Origin: Allobosea sp. 67-29
GTDB taxonomy: Bacteria > Pseudomonadota > Alphaproteobacteria > Rhizobiales > Beijerinckiaceae
Direction of reading: 5' to 3'
NCBI RefSeq assembly: GCF_001898115.1
Contig: NZ_MKSQ01000007.1
Coordinates: 464,562-528,561 of the forward strand
DNA length: 64,000 nucleotides
This document shows positions 54,722-64,000 of the stretch, one piece after another (position 1 is the first letter of the stretch; each line of letters begins with the position of its first letter). The notes beneath the pieces are model-generated. The model saw only the letters and a list, made by a program, of their open reading frames with translations, searched no databases and was not told the origin of the DNA. The translations under genes were made by a program, and so were the position numbers.

Positions 54722-56089
54722 TCAGTTGTTCAGATAAGGCGTCGGGTCGACGGGCGTGGAGCCCTTGCGCAGCTCGAAGTGGAGCTGCGGCGAGGCGACG
54801 TTGCCGCTCTGGCCGGAGCTGGCCACCACCTGGCCGCGCTTCACCACGTCGCCGCGCTTCACCTTGAGCTCGCCGTTATGGGCATAGGCCGAGACATAGC
54901 CGTTCGGATGGCGAATCAGGACGAGGTTGCCGTACCCCTTCAGCTCGCTCCCGGCATAGGCGACCGTGCCGTCCTCCGTCGCCTTGACCGGCGTGCCGTC
55001 GGGCACGGCGATGTTGATGCCCTCGTTGCCGCCCTTGCCGTTGAACCCGGCGATGACGCGGCCGCGAACGGGCCAGCGGAAATCGGCCTTGTCGGCACTC
55101 GACGAGCCCGCCTCCGGCTGCTTCGGCAGGCTGGCGGTGGTCTTCGGCTCCGGCGCAGGCTCGGGCCTTGCCGTTGCGGCCGGTCTCGATTCTGTGGCTG
55201 GCGCGCTGGCGACCGCGACGGGACGCGCGAGCTCCGCATGAGCCGTCGCCTTCGCAGCCGATGCCGGCCTGGCCTCCGTCACGGGGCGGGCGGCGGGCGT
55301 GGCGGCGATCTTGCGCGCCTCGGCCTTAGCCTTGGCCTCCGCCGCAAAGCGGGCGCGCGATTCCCGCATCGCACGGGCATCGGCTTCCGCCTTGGCTTTG
55401 GCTTCTGCGGCGGCAGCGGCTTTCGCCTCGGCCGCGCTGCGGGCCTGCGCATGCGTCTCGGCGGCCGCCTGGCGCGCCGGAACCGGGCCGGGCACGAAGC
55501 CGCGCGGCTCGGGCGCCGCAGGCGCGGTACGCCGGGCGGGCACGGCAGCGGCGACGGCCGCCCCGCCCGCGTTGTAGACCGGAATGGTCAGGCGGGTGCC
55601 GGGCTCGACATTGGCGTTGCTCAGCCCGTTCGCCGACATCAGGGCGGCGCGCGGCACGCCGTAGCGCGAGGAGATCATGTCCAGCGTCTCGCCCTGGGCG
55701 AGCACGATCGGCGTGCCGCCCTGCGCGCTCCACCCCGCCGCGCTGCCGCCGACGGGCTGCACCGAGGGAGCCGCCACGGGAGCAGCGGCGATTGCCGGCG
55801 CCGCCGGGCGCATGGCCACGCCGGAAGGCGGCGGAGGCAAAGCCTGCGAACGCACGACCGGGGCGGACGGCACCGGCTGCAAGGGCGCACTGGCGCTGGA
55901 CCCGATCGAGCCCGTGGTCACGGGGTCGCGCATCGGCGCGGCCTGCGCGGTCCTGAACGGATTGTCGAAGGGCGTCTCGGTGAAGCGCATCGCATCGGAC
56001 GAGCAGGCGCTGACACCCAGGGCAAGCAGGCAGACCGTCGAGAGACGGTGGAGGAGACGGGGCGTGACCGTTCCGGCTTGATTACGCAT
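54722..56089 (-). CDS. LysM/M23 family metallopeptidase lipoprotein (NlpD-like)
   Basis: 455 residues. A lipoprotein signal ends in lipobox GVSAC at residue 29. A LysM domain with GGTPIVLAQGETLDMISSRYGVPRAAL (about 128-154) binds peptidoglycan, followed by a long Ala/Lys/Glu-rich, probably coiled-coil linker (about 190-330). The C-terminal M23 domain holds GINIAVPDGTPVKATEDGTV and QLHFELR. The HxxxD motif has GINIAVPDG, where the first His is Asn, so it is probably a degenerate, amidase-activating NlpD/EnvC-type factor. It follows pcm and surE, as nlpD does in many proteobacteria. Confidence 0.9.
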   Translation of the reverse strand: MRNQAGTVTPRLLHRLSTVCLLALGVSACSSDAMRFTETPFDNPFRTAQAAPMRDPVTTGSIGSSASAPLQPVPSAPVVRSQALPPPPSGVAMRPAAPAIAAAPVAAPSVQPVGGSAAGWSAQGGTPIVLAQGETLDMISSRYGVPRAALMSANGLSNANVEPGTRLTIPVYNAGGAAVAAAVPARRTAPAAPEPRGFVPGPVPARQAAAETHAQARSAAEAKAAAAAEAKAKAEADARAMRESRARFAAEAKAKAEARKIAATPAARPVTEARPASAAKATAHAELARPVAVASAPATESRPAATARPEPAPEPKTTASLPKQPEAGSSSADKADFRWPVRGRVIAGFNGKGGNEGINIAVPDGTPVKATEDGTVAYAGSELKGYGNLVLIRHPNGYVSAYAHNGELKVKRGDVVKRGQVVASSGQSGNVASPQLHFELRKGSTPVDPTPYLNN

Positions 56090-56229
56090 GGACAGAGTAC
56101 TCGCGAACGACGCAACTCGATGACGGTCATTAAAGTCCCGTTCAGGTTACGAAAGTGTTTCCCGGTCGCGATTCGATTCACCTTTTTCGATTTTTTGCCG
56201 GCACCCGCCGGATCCGGATTCCGGACAGG

Positions 56230-56892
56230 CTAGAGCGCCTGCGAACGGCCCGGAACCAGGGGCGGCAGCCGGACCACCGGGCCGGTCGCATGGTCGAACT
56301 CGCTTTCGTCGAGCCTTGTCACCACCACGCGTCGGGCCACGCCTTCGATCCGCAGGGCTCCGACGAGCCGCCCTCCCGGGGAGAGGCGGGCCAGCAGCGC
56401 CTCGGGCACCGCGCTGGTCACACCGTTGACGAGGATGCGATCGAAGCGGCCGAGCGTGCGATCGGGCTGGAAGCCGTCGGCGTGCCGCAGATCCACCGCA
56501 GCCCCGAAGCCGCTGCCGGAGACCCGTTCATGCGCAGCCAGTGCGAGCGAGCGATAGCGCTCGAGCGAAACCACCTCCCCGCCCAGGGCCGCCAGCAGGG
56601 CGGAGACATAGCCGGAGCCGGTGCCGACCTCGAGGACGCGGGCATCCGGCTGCATGTCGAGCGCGCCGAGCAGGCTCGCCACCGTGTAGGGCGCGGTCAT
56701 CGTCTGTCCGCAGGGGAGCGGGACCGAGACGTCCTGCCGCGCGAGGTCGGCGAAGCGCGCCGGCGCGAACCGGTCGCGCGGCACGCGCTCCATGGCCCGC
56801 AGCAGCGCGAGGTCGCGCACGCCCCGCGCGCGCAGGGAAAGCAGGAAAGCGACGGTGCGCTCGCCCTCGCTGGCCGGCACCTCTTCGCTCAT
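56230..56892 (-). CDS. pcm: Protein-L-isoaspartate O-methyltransferase
   Basis: 220 residues. SAM-binding motif VLEVGTGSGYVSALLAAL (about 79-96), preceded by LPCGQTMTAPYTVASLL, the conserved substrate segment. It methylates isoaspartyl residues as the first step of protein repair. It lies 19 nt after surE, the classical surE-pcm pair, and before the NlpD-like gene. Confidence 0.93.
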   Translation of the reverse strand: MSEEVPASEGERTVAFLLSLRARGVRDLALLRAMERVPRDRFAPARFADLARQDVSVPLPCGQTMTAPYTVASLLGALDMQPDARVLEVGTGSGYVSALLAALGGEVVSLERYRSLALAAHERVSGSGFGAAVDLRHADGFQPDRTLGRFDRILVNGVTSAVPEALLARLSPGGRLVGALRIEGVARRVVVTRLDESEFDHATGPVVRLPPLVPGRSQAL

Positions 56893-56911
56893 GCCCCCTC
56901 CCCGCAGCGCC

Positions 56912-57673
56912 TCAGGCGAAGACCCGCGCGAAGCGCGTCAGCGTCGGCTCATGCGTCAGGTCGAGCTCCAGCGGCGTCACCGAGATGCGGCTTTCGGCCA
57001 TCGCGCGCAGATCCGTCCCGTTGGCCGGCTCCTTGCGGCTGCGCTGGAAGGCGATCCAGTAATAGGGATTGCCGCGTCCGTCCTTGCGCGGCTCGAGCTT
57101 GACCAGTTCCTGGTCGCGCCGGCCTTGCACGGTGACCGAGACGCCCCCGACCTCGTCCGGCCCCGCATTGGGGAAGTTCAGATTGAACAGAACGCCCTCC
57201 GGCACGCCTTCCTCCAGCAGCCGGCGGATGATCCCCGGCGCATGATGCTCGGCGCAGTCCCAGCGGATCGCATTGCGGTCGCCCGGCGTATACGCCTGGC
57301 TGATGGCGATCGAGGGAATGCCGAGAAGCGTGCCTTCCATCGCCGCGGCGATCGTGCCGGAATAGGTCACGTCCTCGGCGACGTTCGAGCCCCGGTTGAC
57401 GCCGGAGAGCACCAGGTCCGGCTTGGCCTCGGCGAGAATCGAGCGCACCGCCATGATGACGCAGTCGGTCGGCGTGCCCGCCACGGCGAAGCGCTTCTCG
57501 CTGATCTGGCGCAGCCTGAGCGGGTTGGACAGCGACAGCGAATGCGCGACGCCCGACTGGTCGCTTTCCGGCGCCACCACCCAGACGTCGTCGGAGAGCT
57601 GGCTTGCGATGCGCTCCAGCACCTCCAGCCCTTCGGCATGGATGCCGTCGTCGTTGGTCACCAGGATCCGCAT
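56912..57673 (-). CDS. surE: 5'/3'-nucleotidase SurE
   Basis: 253 residues. It begins [20 protein letters not shown], with the metal-binding NDDG, and has [25 protein letters not shown] (about 84-108), both invariant in SurE. It dephosphorylates nucleoside monophosphates in stationary phase and stress. The start is one base past the serS stop, so it is coupled to serS upstream. Confidence 0.96.
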   Translation of the reverse strand: MRILVTNDDGIHAEGLEVLERIASQLSDDVWVVAPESDQSGVAHSLSLSNPLRLRQISEKRFAVAGTPTDCVIMAVRSILAEAKPDLVLSGVNRGSNVAEDVTYSGTIAAAMEGTLLGIPSIAISQAYTPGDRNAIRWDCAEHHAPGIIRRLLEEGVPEGVLFNLNFPNAGPDEVGGVSVTVQGRRDQELVKLEPRKDGRGNPYYWIAFQRSRKEPANGTDLRAMAESRISVTPLELDLTHEPTLTRFARVFA

Positions 57674-57674
57674 C

Positions 57675-58976
57675 TCAGGCCGCCTTCTCGATCCGCGTCA
57701 CGCCGCGCATATAGGGCACCAGCACCTCCGGCACGGTGATCGAGCCGTCGGCGTTCTGGTAGGTCTCCATCACCGCGATCAGCGCCCGGCCGACCGCCGT
57801 GCCCGAGCCGTTGAGCGTGTGCACGAAGAACGGGCCCTTGCCGTCCCTGGTCTTGTAGCGGGCGTTCATGCGCCGCGCCTGGAAATCGCCGCAGACCGAG
57901 CAGGACGAGATCTCGCGATAGGTCTGCTGCCCCGGCAGCCAGGCCTCGATGTCCCAGGTCTTCTGCGAGGCGAAGCCCATGTCGCCGGTGCACAGCGTCA
58001 TCACGCGATAATGCAGGTCGAGTTTCTTCAGCACGGCTTCCGCGCAGGCGAGCATGCGCTCATGCTCTTCGCGCGATTTCTCCGGCGCGGTGATCGAGAC
58101 GAGCTCGACCTTCTCGAACTGGTGCTGGCGCAGCATGCCGCGCGTGTCGCGCCCGGCGGAGCCGGCCTCCGAGCGGAAGCAGGGGGTGAGCGCGGTGAAT
58201 CGAAGCGGAAGCTCTTCCTCGGAGAGGATTGATTCCCTTGCCAGATTGGTCAGCGGGACTTCGGCGGTCGGGATCAGCCAATGCTCTTCGCCCGCCCGGA
58301 ACTGGTCCTCACGGAACTTCGGCAACTGCGCCGTGCCGAACATCGCATCATCGCGCACCAGCAGCGGCGGATTGACCTCGGTATAGCCGTGCTCCTCGGT
58401 GTGCGTGTCGAGCATGAACTGCCCGATCGCCCGACTCAGCCGTGCAATCTGGCTTTGCAGCACGACGAAGCGCGAGCCGGAAAGCTTGGCCGCCTTCTCG
58501 AAATCCATCTGGCCGAGCGCCTCGCCCAGCTCGAAATGCTGCTTGGGATCGTTGACGCCCTTGAGCAGCCCTCGCTCCTCCGGCTTCACGCCATGGACGT
58601 GCAGCACGACGTTGCCGTGCTCGTCGGCGCCATCGGGCACGTCGTCGAAGGGCAGGTTCGGGATAGCGGCGAGCTTCTCGTCGAGCGCATCCTTGGCGGC
58701 CTTCTCCTCGGCCTCCAGCGCCGGCTGCTGCTCCTTGAGCGCCGCGACCTCGGCCTTCAGCTTATCGGCGAGCGCGACGTCCTTCGCGCCCATCGCCTTG
58801 CCGATCTCCTTGGAGAGCGCATTGCGGCGCTCCTGCGTGGCCTGCGCCTTGGCAATCGACGAGCGGCGGACATCGTCGAGTTCGAGCAGCGAGGACGACA
58901 GCGGCGCCAGGCCCCTGCGTTCAAGCCCCTTGTCGAACGCCGCGGCGTTCTCGCGAATCCATCTGATGTCGTACAT
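57675..58976 (-). CDS. serS: Serine-tRNA ligase
   Basis: 433 residues. The N-terminal coiled-coil arm (about 30-110, many Lys/Glu/Ala) is followed by class II motifs: motif 2 at [23 protein letters not shown] and motif 3 at [30 protein letters not shown] contains the serine-binding TAE. It starts [15 protein letters not shown], usual for the family. It leads the operon serS-surE-pcm-M23, with 202 nt between it and tatC. Confidence 0.97.
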   Translation of the reverse strand: MYDIRWIRENAAAFDKGLERRGLAPLSSSLLELDDVRRSSIAKAQATQERRNALSKEIGKAMGAKDVALADKLKAEVAALKEQQPALEAEEKAAKDALDEKLAAIPNLPFDDVPDGADEHGNVVLHVHGVKPEERGLLKGVNDPKQHFELGEALGQMDFEKAAKLSGSRFVVLQSQIARLSRAIGQFMLDTHTEEHGYTEVNPPLLVRDDAMFGTAQLPKFREDQFRAGEEHWLIPTAEVPLTNLARESILSEEELPLRFTALTPCFRSEAGSAGRDTRGMLRQHQFEKVELVSITAPEKSREEHERMLACAEAVLKKLDLHYRVMTLCTGDMGFASQKTWDIEAWLPGQQTYREISSCSVCGDFQARRMNARYKTRDGKGPFFVHTLNGSGTAVGRALIAVMETYQNADGSITVPEVLVPYMRGVTRIEKAA

Positions 58977-59178
58977 CGTCTTTCAGGCCATGCGTGGCTG
59001 CGGAATGCAGCGACGCATGCTCTAGACCGGGATCGCGCGCGAGGGAACCACCGGAGGCCGCATTCCTCGCCTCCGCCGCATCATGGACGGGCGCAAAGCG
59101 CCCATCCGCTTGCCGCGTCGTCCGGCGCCGGGATCGGACACCGGTGCTCGCCGCACGGGCGAGCATGACAGGAACGCC

Positions 59179-59988
59179 CTATTCCGCGCCTTCCGCCGCC
59201 CTGGCGGCATCCTTCTTCTTCTCGACGCGCCGCACCGAGAAGACCGAGAGCTCGTAGAGCAGCAGCATCGGCACGGCCAGCATCAGCTGAGAGAGGATGT
59301 CGGGCGGCGTCAGCACCGCCGCGGCGATAAAGACGAAGACGATGGCGTAGCGGCGCTTGTCCTTCAGGAACTGCGAATCAATGATCCCGGCCTGGCCGAG
59401 CAGGGTCAGGATCACCGGCAGCTGGAAGGCGACGCCGAAGGCGAAGATCAGCGTCATGATCAGCGAGAGATATTCGCTGACCTTGGGCAGCAGCGAGATG
59501 CCGGCCTGCGTCTCCGTCGCCGCCTGCTGCATGCCGAGCGAGAACTTCATCAGCACCGGCATGGCGAAGAAGAAGACCAGCAGCGCGCCGAGCGTGAAGA
59601 AGACCGGCGTCGCGACCAGATAGGGCGCGAAGGCCTGCTTCTCGTTCTTGTAGAGCCCCGGCGCGACAAACTTGTAGAACTGCGTCGCGATCACCGGAAA
59701 GGCGAAGAAGCCGGCGCCGAAGGCGGCCACCTTGATATGGGTGAAGAACAGCTCCAGCGGGCCGGTATAGATCAGCTGCGCGTTGGCCGCGCTTCCCGCC
59801 GCCCAGACATAGGGCATTACGAGGATGTTGTAGATCCGCGTCGAGAAGCCGAAGCAGATGAAGAACATGATCAGGAAGGCGATCAGCGACTTGATGAGCC
59901 GCGAGCGCAGCTCGATCAGATGGTCGAGCAGCGGCGCGCGCGAAGCCTCGATCTCGTCCTCGCCATCGCGAGGATTGGCGACGCTCAT
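59179..59988 (-). CDS. tatC: Twin-arginine translocase subunit TatC
   Basis: 269 residues, six helices. The N-terminal cytoplasmic signature [18 protein letters not shown] (about 17-34) contains the conserved Glu and Arg that bind the twin-arginine motif. Periplasmic [22 protein letters not shown] follows. It overlaps tatB by ATGA. Two nearby solute-binding proteins with RR-type signals are possible clients. A GGGCGC-aaa-GCGCCC hairpin at 59089-59103 lies beyond the stop. Confidence 0.96.
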   Translation of the reverse strand: MSVANPRDGEDEIEASRAPLLDHLIELRSRLIKSLIAFLIMFFICFGFSTRIYNILVMPYVWAAGSAANAQLIYTGPLELFFTHIKVAAFGAGFFAFPVIATQFYKFVAPGLYKNEKQAFAPYLVATPVFFTLGALLVFFFAMPVLMKFSLGMQQAATETQAGISLLPKVSEYLSLIMTLIFAFGVAFQLPVILTLLGQAGIIDSQFLKDKRRYAIVFVFIAAAVLTPPDILSQLMLAVPMLLLYELSVFSVRRVEKKKDAARAAEGAE

Positions 59989-60647
59989 GCGGAACTCCCC
60001 TCGCCCTTCGCGGCGGCTTTCGGCTTGCGCTTGCGGGCGGGCCTGGTGGTCTCGGGCGCCGTTTCCTCCGGAACCGAAGGAGCAGCGCCTACGTCTACGG
60101 GTGCTGCCAGTTCGGCCGTCTTGACGCGGCGCGCTCGCGCCGGCTTGGCCGGCGCCTCATCCACCGCGGCGGCAGCGTCCGCGGGAGCGGCCTCGGCTGC
60201 GGCAACCGTCTCGGCCTTCGGCTTGCGGGCCCGCCTGGGCTTCGCGGCCGGCGCCTCGGCGGCGATATCGACCGGCGGCGGCATCTCGGGCGCCGGCAGC
60301 GCGGCAAGCTTCGCCTCCGCCTCCTTCAGCGCAGCTTCGTCGACCGGCTTCGCCGCGTCTTCGGTCGCAGGGGCCGCGAAATCCTTCGGCTCCTCGATCG
60401 GCTTGTAGTCGCTGTTGAGCGCGCTCGACACGCTCCCGCCGACATCCTCGACCTGCTTCTTCAGGTCGGCGAGCTCGGCCTCGCGCATCGCCTCGTTGAA
60501 CTGGCCCTGGAACTCGGCAGCCATGCGCCGCACCTTGCCGACCGTCTGGCCGACCGTGCGCAGGACTTTCGGCAGATCCTTGGGGCCGATCACCACGAGC
60601 GCCACCGCTCCGATCAGCACCATTTCGCTCCAGGCGATGTCGAACAT
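59985..60647 (-). CDS. tatB: Twin-arginine translocase subunit TatB
   Basis: 220 residues from ATG 60647, where [26 protein letters not shown] gives the single helix and TatB hinge. The amphipathic helix runs to about residue 70. Beyond that a long Ala/Glu/Pro-rich tail carries three basic repeats ([27 protein letters not shown]). TatB receives the signal peptide from TatC. It follows tatA after 203 nt. Confidence 0.94.
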   Translation of the reverse strand: MFDIAWSEMVLIGAVALVVIGPKDLPKVLRTVGQTVGKVRRMAAEFQGQFNEAMREAELADLKKQVEDVGGSVSSALNSDYKPIEEPKDFAAPATEDAAKPVDEAALKEAEAKLAALPAPEMPPPVDIAAEAPAAKPRRARKPKAETVAAAEAAPADAAAAVDEAPAKPARARRVKTAELAAPVDVGAAPSVPEETAPETTRPARKRKPKAAAKGEGSSA

Positions 60648-60850
60648 CGAGGGCTCGTCCTCTCGGAGCACGCCTCGCGACAGGTTGCCACGCAACCGGA
60701 CCCGAAGACGCGTTCCCTAACAACTCGAAAGACGGACTGCAGCGACCGGGCTCACATCGACGCGGCCGGTTCCGGCGCATTCCCGCCGGTCCGGCCAGTC
60801 GGAAGCGGCCTCGGATACGGCCAAGCCGCCCCGCTGCAGCGCTGCCGGCG

Positions 60851-61090
60851 TCAGGCCTTGTGCTCGGCCTTGGCCTGTGCCGCGGCGTTGCTGGCCTGCG
60901 TCTGGTCGATCACCTTCGGGTCGACATTGCTTGCGCTCGGCGTCGGCTCGTCGTCCTCCGCCATGCCCTTCTTGAACGATTTGATGCCCTTGGCGACGTC
61001 GCCCATCAACTCGGAAACCTTGCCGCGTCCGAACAGCAGCATCACGATGACGCCGACGACGATCCAGTGCCAAATGCTCACGCCACCCAT
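60851..61090 (-). CDS. tatA: Twin-arginine translocase subunit TatA
   Basis: 79 residues from ATG 61090. [43 protein letters not shown] is a complete TatA transmembrane and amphipathic helix with the FG hinge. It forms the variable pore for folded proteins. It is the first of the tatABC genes, 259 nt after scpB, with a hairpin between. Confidence 0.96.
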   Translation of the reverse strand: MGGVSIWHWIVVGVIVMLLFGRGKVSELMGDVAKGIKSFKKGMAEDDEPTPSASNVDPKVIDQTQASNAAAQAKAEHKA

Positions 61091-61322
61091 GGCGAAACTC
61101 CTCCGAAATGGTTCTGACCGGGGGGCCGTTGTGTCCATGACCTTGCCCGGTCGATCACTCGGCGGCGCAACCTATTGGCCTGCCGCCGGAAACACAAGGA
61201 CTTCGTCCAGCAGAATCGTGGCCGTCGCTTCCAGACCCACAGTGGGATCGAAGACAAGGCGGCGACCGAACGTCATGTGCCAACCCCATTGCCTTGATAT
61301 GGGGGCGCTGGCGGGAAATGAA

Positions 61323-61347
61323 CACCGCCGCCTGGAAGGCGGCGGTG
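61323..61347 (-). terminator. Hairpin after scpB
   Basis: Perfect 10-bp stem CACCGCCGCC/GGCGGCGGTG with a 5-nt loop, two bases beyond the scpB stop. Only TTCATTT follows on the minus strand, so termination is probably partial and tatABC may be read in part from upstream. Confidence 0.6.
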
Positions 61348-61349
61348 GG

Positions 61350-62033
61350 CTAGGCATCGCCCTCGTCCAGCGGCGAGAACAGGTCCCCCAACGGGTCTTC
61401 GTCGTCGCGCAGCCCCGGATCGTCGTCCGGCACCGGCACGGCGAGGTCCCGCGTCAGCCGCCCCTCGATGAAGCCGGCTCCCTTCAGCTCCTCGAGCCCG
61501 GGCAGATCGTCGATGCGGTCGAGCCCGAAATGATCGAGGAAGCCCGGCGTCGTGCCGTAGGTCACCGGGCGCCCCGGCGAGCGCCGGCGACCGCGCAGGC
61601 GCACCCATCCCGCCTCCAGCAGGATGTCGAGCGTCCCTTTCGCTGTGGCGACGCCGCGGATGTCCTCGATCTCGGCCCGTGTCACCGGCTGGTGGTAGGC
61701 GATGATCGCCAGGATTTCGAGCGCGGCGCGAGAGAGCCGGCGCGGCGGCTCGGCTTCGGCCGCGAGCAGATAGCCGAGATCCGGCGCCGTCCTGAAGGCC
61801 CAGCCGCCGGCAACCTGCGTCAGATTGACGCCGCGCGCAGCATAAAGCTCGGAAAGCCTGGCCAGGACCGGCTCGACCGCGATGCCCGCGGGCACCGAGT
61901 GGCCGAGCTCGTCGGCCGAGAGCGGCACTGCGGAGGCGAAGAGCAGCGCCTCGACGATGCGCAACGCCTGCGCGAAGGCCGCCGCTCCGCCGCCGTCCTC
62001 GTCACTCATCGCCTCGGCGGCCGCCATCGTCAT
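61350..62033 (-). CDS. scpB: Segregation and condensation protein B
   Basis: 227 residues. Two winged-helix repeats are typical: LRIVEALLFASAVPLSADELG (about 25-45) and the conserved SRAALEILAIIAYHQPVTRAEIEDIRGV with TYGTTPGFLDHFGL. It dimerises and binds the ScpA-SMC complex in chromosome segregation. The start overlaps the scpA stop by ATGA. The acidic C-terminal tail is usual in alphaproteobacteria. Confidence 0.95.
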   Translation of the reverse strand: MTMAAAEAMSDEDGGGAAAFAQALRIVEALLFASAVPLSADELGHSVPAGIAVEPVLARLSELYAARGVNLTQVAGGWAFRTAPDLGYLLAAEAEPPRRLSRAALEILAIIAYHQPVTRAEIEDIRGVATAKGTLDILLEAGWVRLRGRRRSPGRPVTYGTTPGFLDHFGLDRIDDLPGLEELKGAGFIEGRLTRDLAVPVPDDDPGLRDDEDPLGDLFSPLDEGDA

Positions 62034-62860
62034 GACGCGTCCAGTCCGGCAAACGGCAGCCCCGGCGGCCGGGCCGAGCGGCGGCGAATCGAGATCGGCG
62101 CAAAGGGCTCGTCCTGCCGGATATCGAGCAGGCCTTCCCGCACCATTTCCAGCATGGCGGACAGCGCCGAGGCGCGCACCGTCGCCTTCATCTCACCGGC
62201 CGGCAGCCCGTGCGAACGCATATAGGCGGTGAGATAGGGATCGATCTCCGTCCAGTCGCCGGCTTCGCCCACCAGCCGCTGCAATGCTTCGCGGGCTTCG
62301 ACGAGCGACCAGACGGCACGATGCCCGACCGAGATATGGCCCTGGACGCGCTTCTGGCGCTGCCGTGCGTAGGCGGCCAGCAGGTCGTAGAGCTCCACCT
62401 CCCAGACCGGCCGGTTCCCGGCGACGATCTCTTCCGGCGCGCCGCGCGCGAAGACATCCTGCCCAAGGCGGTCGCGGGCGGCCAGCTTGCTCGCCGCGGC
62501 ACGGATCGCCTCCAGCCGGCGCAGCCGCAGCGCCAGCGCGGTGGCAAGATCGGCCGCGCTCGGCTCCTCGCCCTTCGGTGGCTCGGGCAGCAGCAGCCGC
62601 GATTTCAGATAGGCGAGCCAGGCCGCCATCACGAGGTAATCGGCCGCAAGCTCGAGCCTGAGCGCCCGCGCCTCCTCGACGAAGGCGAGATACTGCTCCG
62701 CCAGCGCCAGGATCGAGATGCGATGCAGGTCGACCTTCTGGCGGCGCGCGAGGTCGAGCAGCAGGTCGAGCGGCCCCTCATAGCCGTCGACGTCGACGAC
62801 GAGCGCCGGCTCGCCCTCCCGCTCGGCGCGATCCTCCTCGAATGGCAGCTCGGCCGTCAT
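62030..62860 (-). CDS. scpA: Segregation and condensation protein A (kleisin)
   Basis: 276 residues from ATG 62860. The N-terminal SMC-binding part has VDVDGYEGPLDLLLDLARRQKVDLHRISI (about 21-49) and AWLAYLKSRLLLPEP; the C-terminal winged helix has VRASALSAMLEMVREGLL. It bridges SMC heads. An upstream in-frame Met at 62911 is less likely. It is 104 nt after nagZ. Confidence 0.94.
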   Translation of the reverse strand: MTAELPFEEDRAEREGEPALVVDVDGYEGPLDLLLDLARRQKVDLHRISILALAEQYLAFVEEARALRLELAADYLVMAAWLAYLKSRLLLPEPPKGEEPSAADLATALALRLRRLEAIRAAASKLAARDRLGQDVFARGAPEEIVAGNRPVWEVELYDLLAAYARQRQKRVQGHISVGHRAVWSLVEAREALQRLVGEAGDWTEIDPYLTAYMRSHGLPAGEMKATVRASALSAMLEMVREGLLDIRQDEPFAPISIRRRSARPPGLPFAGLDAS

Positions 62861-62964
62861 CCTGGCCCCGTCCCCGTCACGCCTGTGCAGTCGCCTCGGC
62901 CCGTCGAGCACCCGCTGCCCCGCCGACCCGCGCGCTCAGCCCCGCGGCGGTAAGATTCGACCTT

Positions 62965-63975
62965 TCAGCCCGGCAGCGCAAGGGCACCGGCGAGCTCGGC
63001 GCGCGCGGCTTCGAGATCGACCGGCTCGGGCTCGTGCCGGATGCGCCCGAGCGCGGCAGCCGCCCTGCGCGCCCGCGCCCCGGTCATCTCCGGCACGGCA
63101 CCGGCGATCGCGACCATCTCGTCCATGATGCCGTGGCAATGCAGGACGATGTCGACCCCCGCCCGTATGGCCGCCCGCGCCTTGTCGTGGAACGAGCCCG
63201 ACAGCGCCTTCATCGAGATGTCGTCGGTCATGATCAGCCCGTCAAAGCCGATCTCGCCGCGCATGATCTCGCGCACGATCCTGCGGGAGATGGTAGCGGG
63301 GTTCTTCGGGTCGAGCGCGGTGAAGACGACATGCGCCGTCATCGCCAAGGGCATGTCGGCGAGGTGGCGGAAGGGCCGGAAATCATGCGCCCGGAGTTCG
63401 TCGAGCGCGGCGTCGACGACAGGCAGGTCGTGGTGGCTGTCGGCCCGCGCGCGGCCATGCCCCGGCATGTGCTTGATCACCGGCAGCACGCCCCCCGCGA
63501 TCAGCCCTTCTGCAGCGGCCCGGCCGAGACGCGCGACCTGGTCCGGGTCATGCGCATAGGCCCGGTCCCCGATCACGTCGTGGCTGCCCGCGACGGGCAC
63601 GTCGAGCACGGGCAGGCAATCGACGTCGATGCCGACTGCCTTCAGGTCATGCGCCATCAGCCGGGCCCCGAGCCGGACGATCTCGCGCTGGCGCACCGGG
63701 TCGTTGATCCCGAGGAAGCTGCGTGCGGCGGGGTATTTCGGCCAGTTCGGCGGACCCATGCGCTGCACCCGCCCGCCTTCCTGGTCGATCAGGATCGGCG
63801 CGTGCCAGCCCACCGTCTCGCGCATTTCGGCCGTCAATGCCGCGACCTGACCAGGCGATTGCGTGTTGCGCCGGAACAGGATGAAGCCCCATGGCCGCGC
63901 ATCACGGAAGAACGCGCGCTCGTCGGCGGTGAGGCTGGTGCCGAGGCAACCGGCGATGAAGGCACGCGAGGTCAT
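62965..63975 (-). CDS. nagZ: Beta-N-acetylhexosaminidase NagZ
   Basis: 336 residues, GH3 family. Catalytic and binding motifs are visible: ILIDQEGGRVQR (about 61-72), IKHMPGHGRARADSHHDLP with the KHFPGHG-like loop and Asp-His pair (about 163-181), and the nucleophile in LIMTDDISMKA (about 245). It removes N-acetylglucosamine from recycled muropeptides in the cytoplasm, and in some bacteria sets AmpC beta-lactamase induction. It is the first gene of the block within the window; the next upstream gene lies outside. Confidence 0.95.
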   Translation of the reverse strand: MTSRAFIAGCLGTSLTADERAFFRDARPWGFILFRRNTQSPGQVAALTAEMRETVGWHAPILIDQEGGRVQRMGPPNWPKYPAARSFLGINDPVRQREIVRLGARLMAHDLKAVGIDVDCLPVLDVPVAGSHDVIGDRAYAHDPDQVARLGRAAAEGLIAGGVLPVIKHMPGHGRARADSHHDLPVVDAALDELRAHDFRPFRHLADMPLAMTAHVVFTALDPKNPATISRRIVREIMRGEIGFDGLIMTDDISMKALSGSFHDKARAAIRAGVDIVLHCHGIMDEMVAIAGAVPEMTGARARRAAAALGRIRHEPEPVDLEAARAELAGALALPG

Positions 63976-64000
63976 GGCACCGGGTTAGGAACTGGCGGTG

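Noticed and set aside
59000..59178. Possible dispersed intergenic repeat resembling sequence near 18290 and 5260
   Set aside because: The shared words are short (such as GTCGTCCGG) and do not align over a useful length; a genome-wide search would be needed to call a repeat family.
1..64000. CRISPR array, prophage, insertion sequence or toxin-antitoxin system
   Set aside because: No regularly spaced repeats, transposase, integrase, structural phage or recognisable toxin genes were seen on either strand.

Overview
This 64 kb window is high-GC chromosomal DNA (about two-thirds G+C by eye) from an alphaproteobacterium, most likely of the Hyphomicrobiales (Rhizobiales). The evidence is gene order and family content: the block nagZ-scpA-scpB-tatA-tatB-tatC-serS-surE-pcm-M23 peptidase next to yajC-secD-secF-Mth938-phytoene synthase-like-trmFO, the amiC/rne divergent pair with mrcA, accB-accC beside a DsbA gene, and a cyoABCD-SURF1 operon. 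A Bosea-like genus would fit, but I cannot prove a genus from the sequence alone. There are no transposases, integrases, phage genes or CRISPR arrays, so this looks like stable chromosome.

Layout. 1-2.6 kb: end of a Ugp/Mal-type ABC importer operon with a coupled EEP-family hydrolase and an inositol-monophosphatase-family enzyme. 2.6-5.2 kb (minus): ExbB-ExbD-TonB energy transducer and a small lipoprotein. 5.7-9.6 kb (minus): cell-wall genes mrcA and amiC, divergent from rne (10.2-13.0 kb), which has a 600-base leader/promoter region. 13.1-17.1 kb: a small membrane protein, a large MscS-family channel and an aminotransferase. 17.3-20.3 kb: DsbA-family protein, then accB-accC. 20.4-21.9 kb: an M20 peptidase and tRNA-Gln(CTG).

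22.1-33.7 kb is the most distinctive part. It holds two complete ABC importers (one polar-amino-acid type, one branched-chain-amino-acid type with a LivM-LivG fusion), two type II dehydroquinase paralogs, an AroE-family dehydrogenase with an NAD-type cofactor site, a Gfo/Idh dehydrogenase and a divergent TetR regulator with twin operator-like dyads. I infer uptake and catabolism of quinate, shikimate or related hydroaromatic/cyclitol acids. One of the dehydroquinases lacks substrate-binding residues of its family and may do something else. 33.8-35.2 kb is an M20 dipeptidase preceded by a 24-bp palindrome.

35.2-40.1 kb (minus): cytochrome bo-type quinol oxidase cyoABCD plus SURF1, divergent from an MFS transporter. 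41.6-43.6 kb: a CoA-transferase/enoyl-CoA hydratase-family pair. 43.8-46.3 kb: a Zn/Cd/Pb-type P1B ATPase behind a textbook MerR-type promoter (19-bp spacer). 46.3-47.5 kb: two very small proteins and an AT-rich, palindrome-bearing gap. 47.6-54.7 kb: trmFO, homologs of two mitochondrial complex I assembly factors, the SecDF-YajC complex and a DUF815 ATPase. 54.7-64 kb (minus): envelope and housekeeping genes for peptidoglycan, protein repair, SerRS, Tat export, condensin subunits and NagZ. Most minus-strand operons use ATGA start/stop overlaps.
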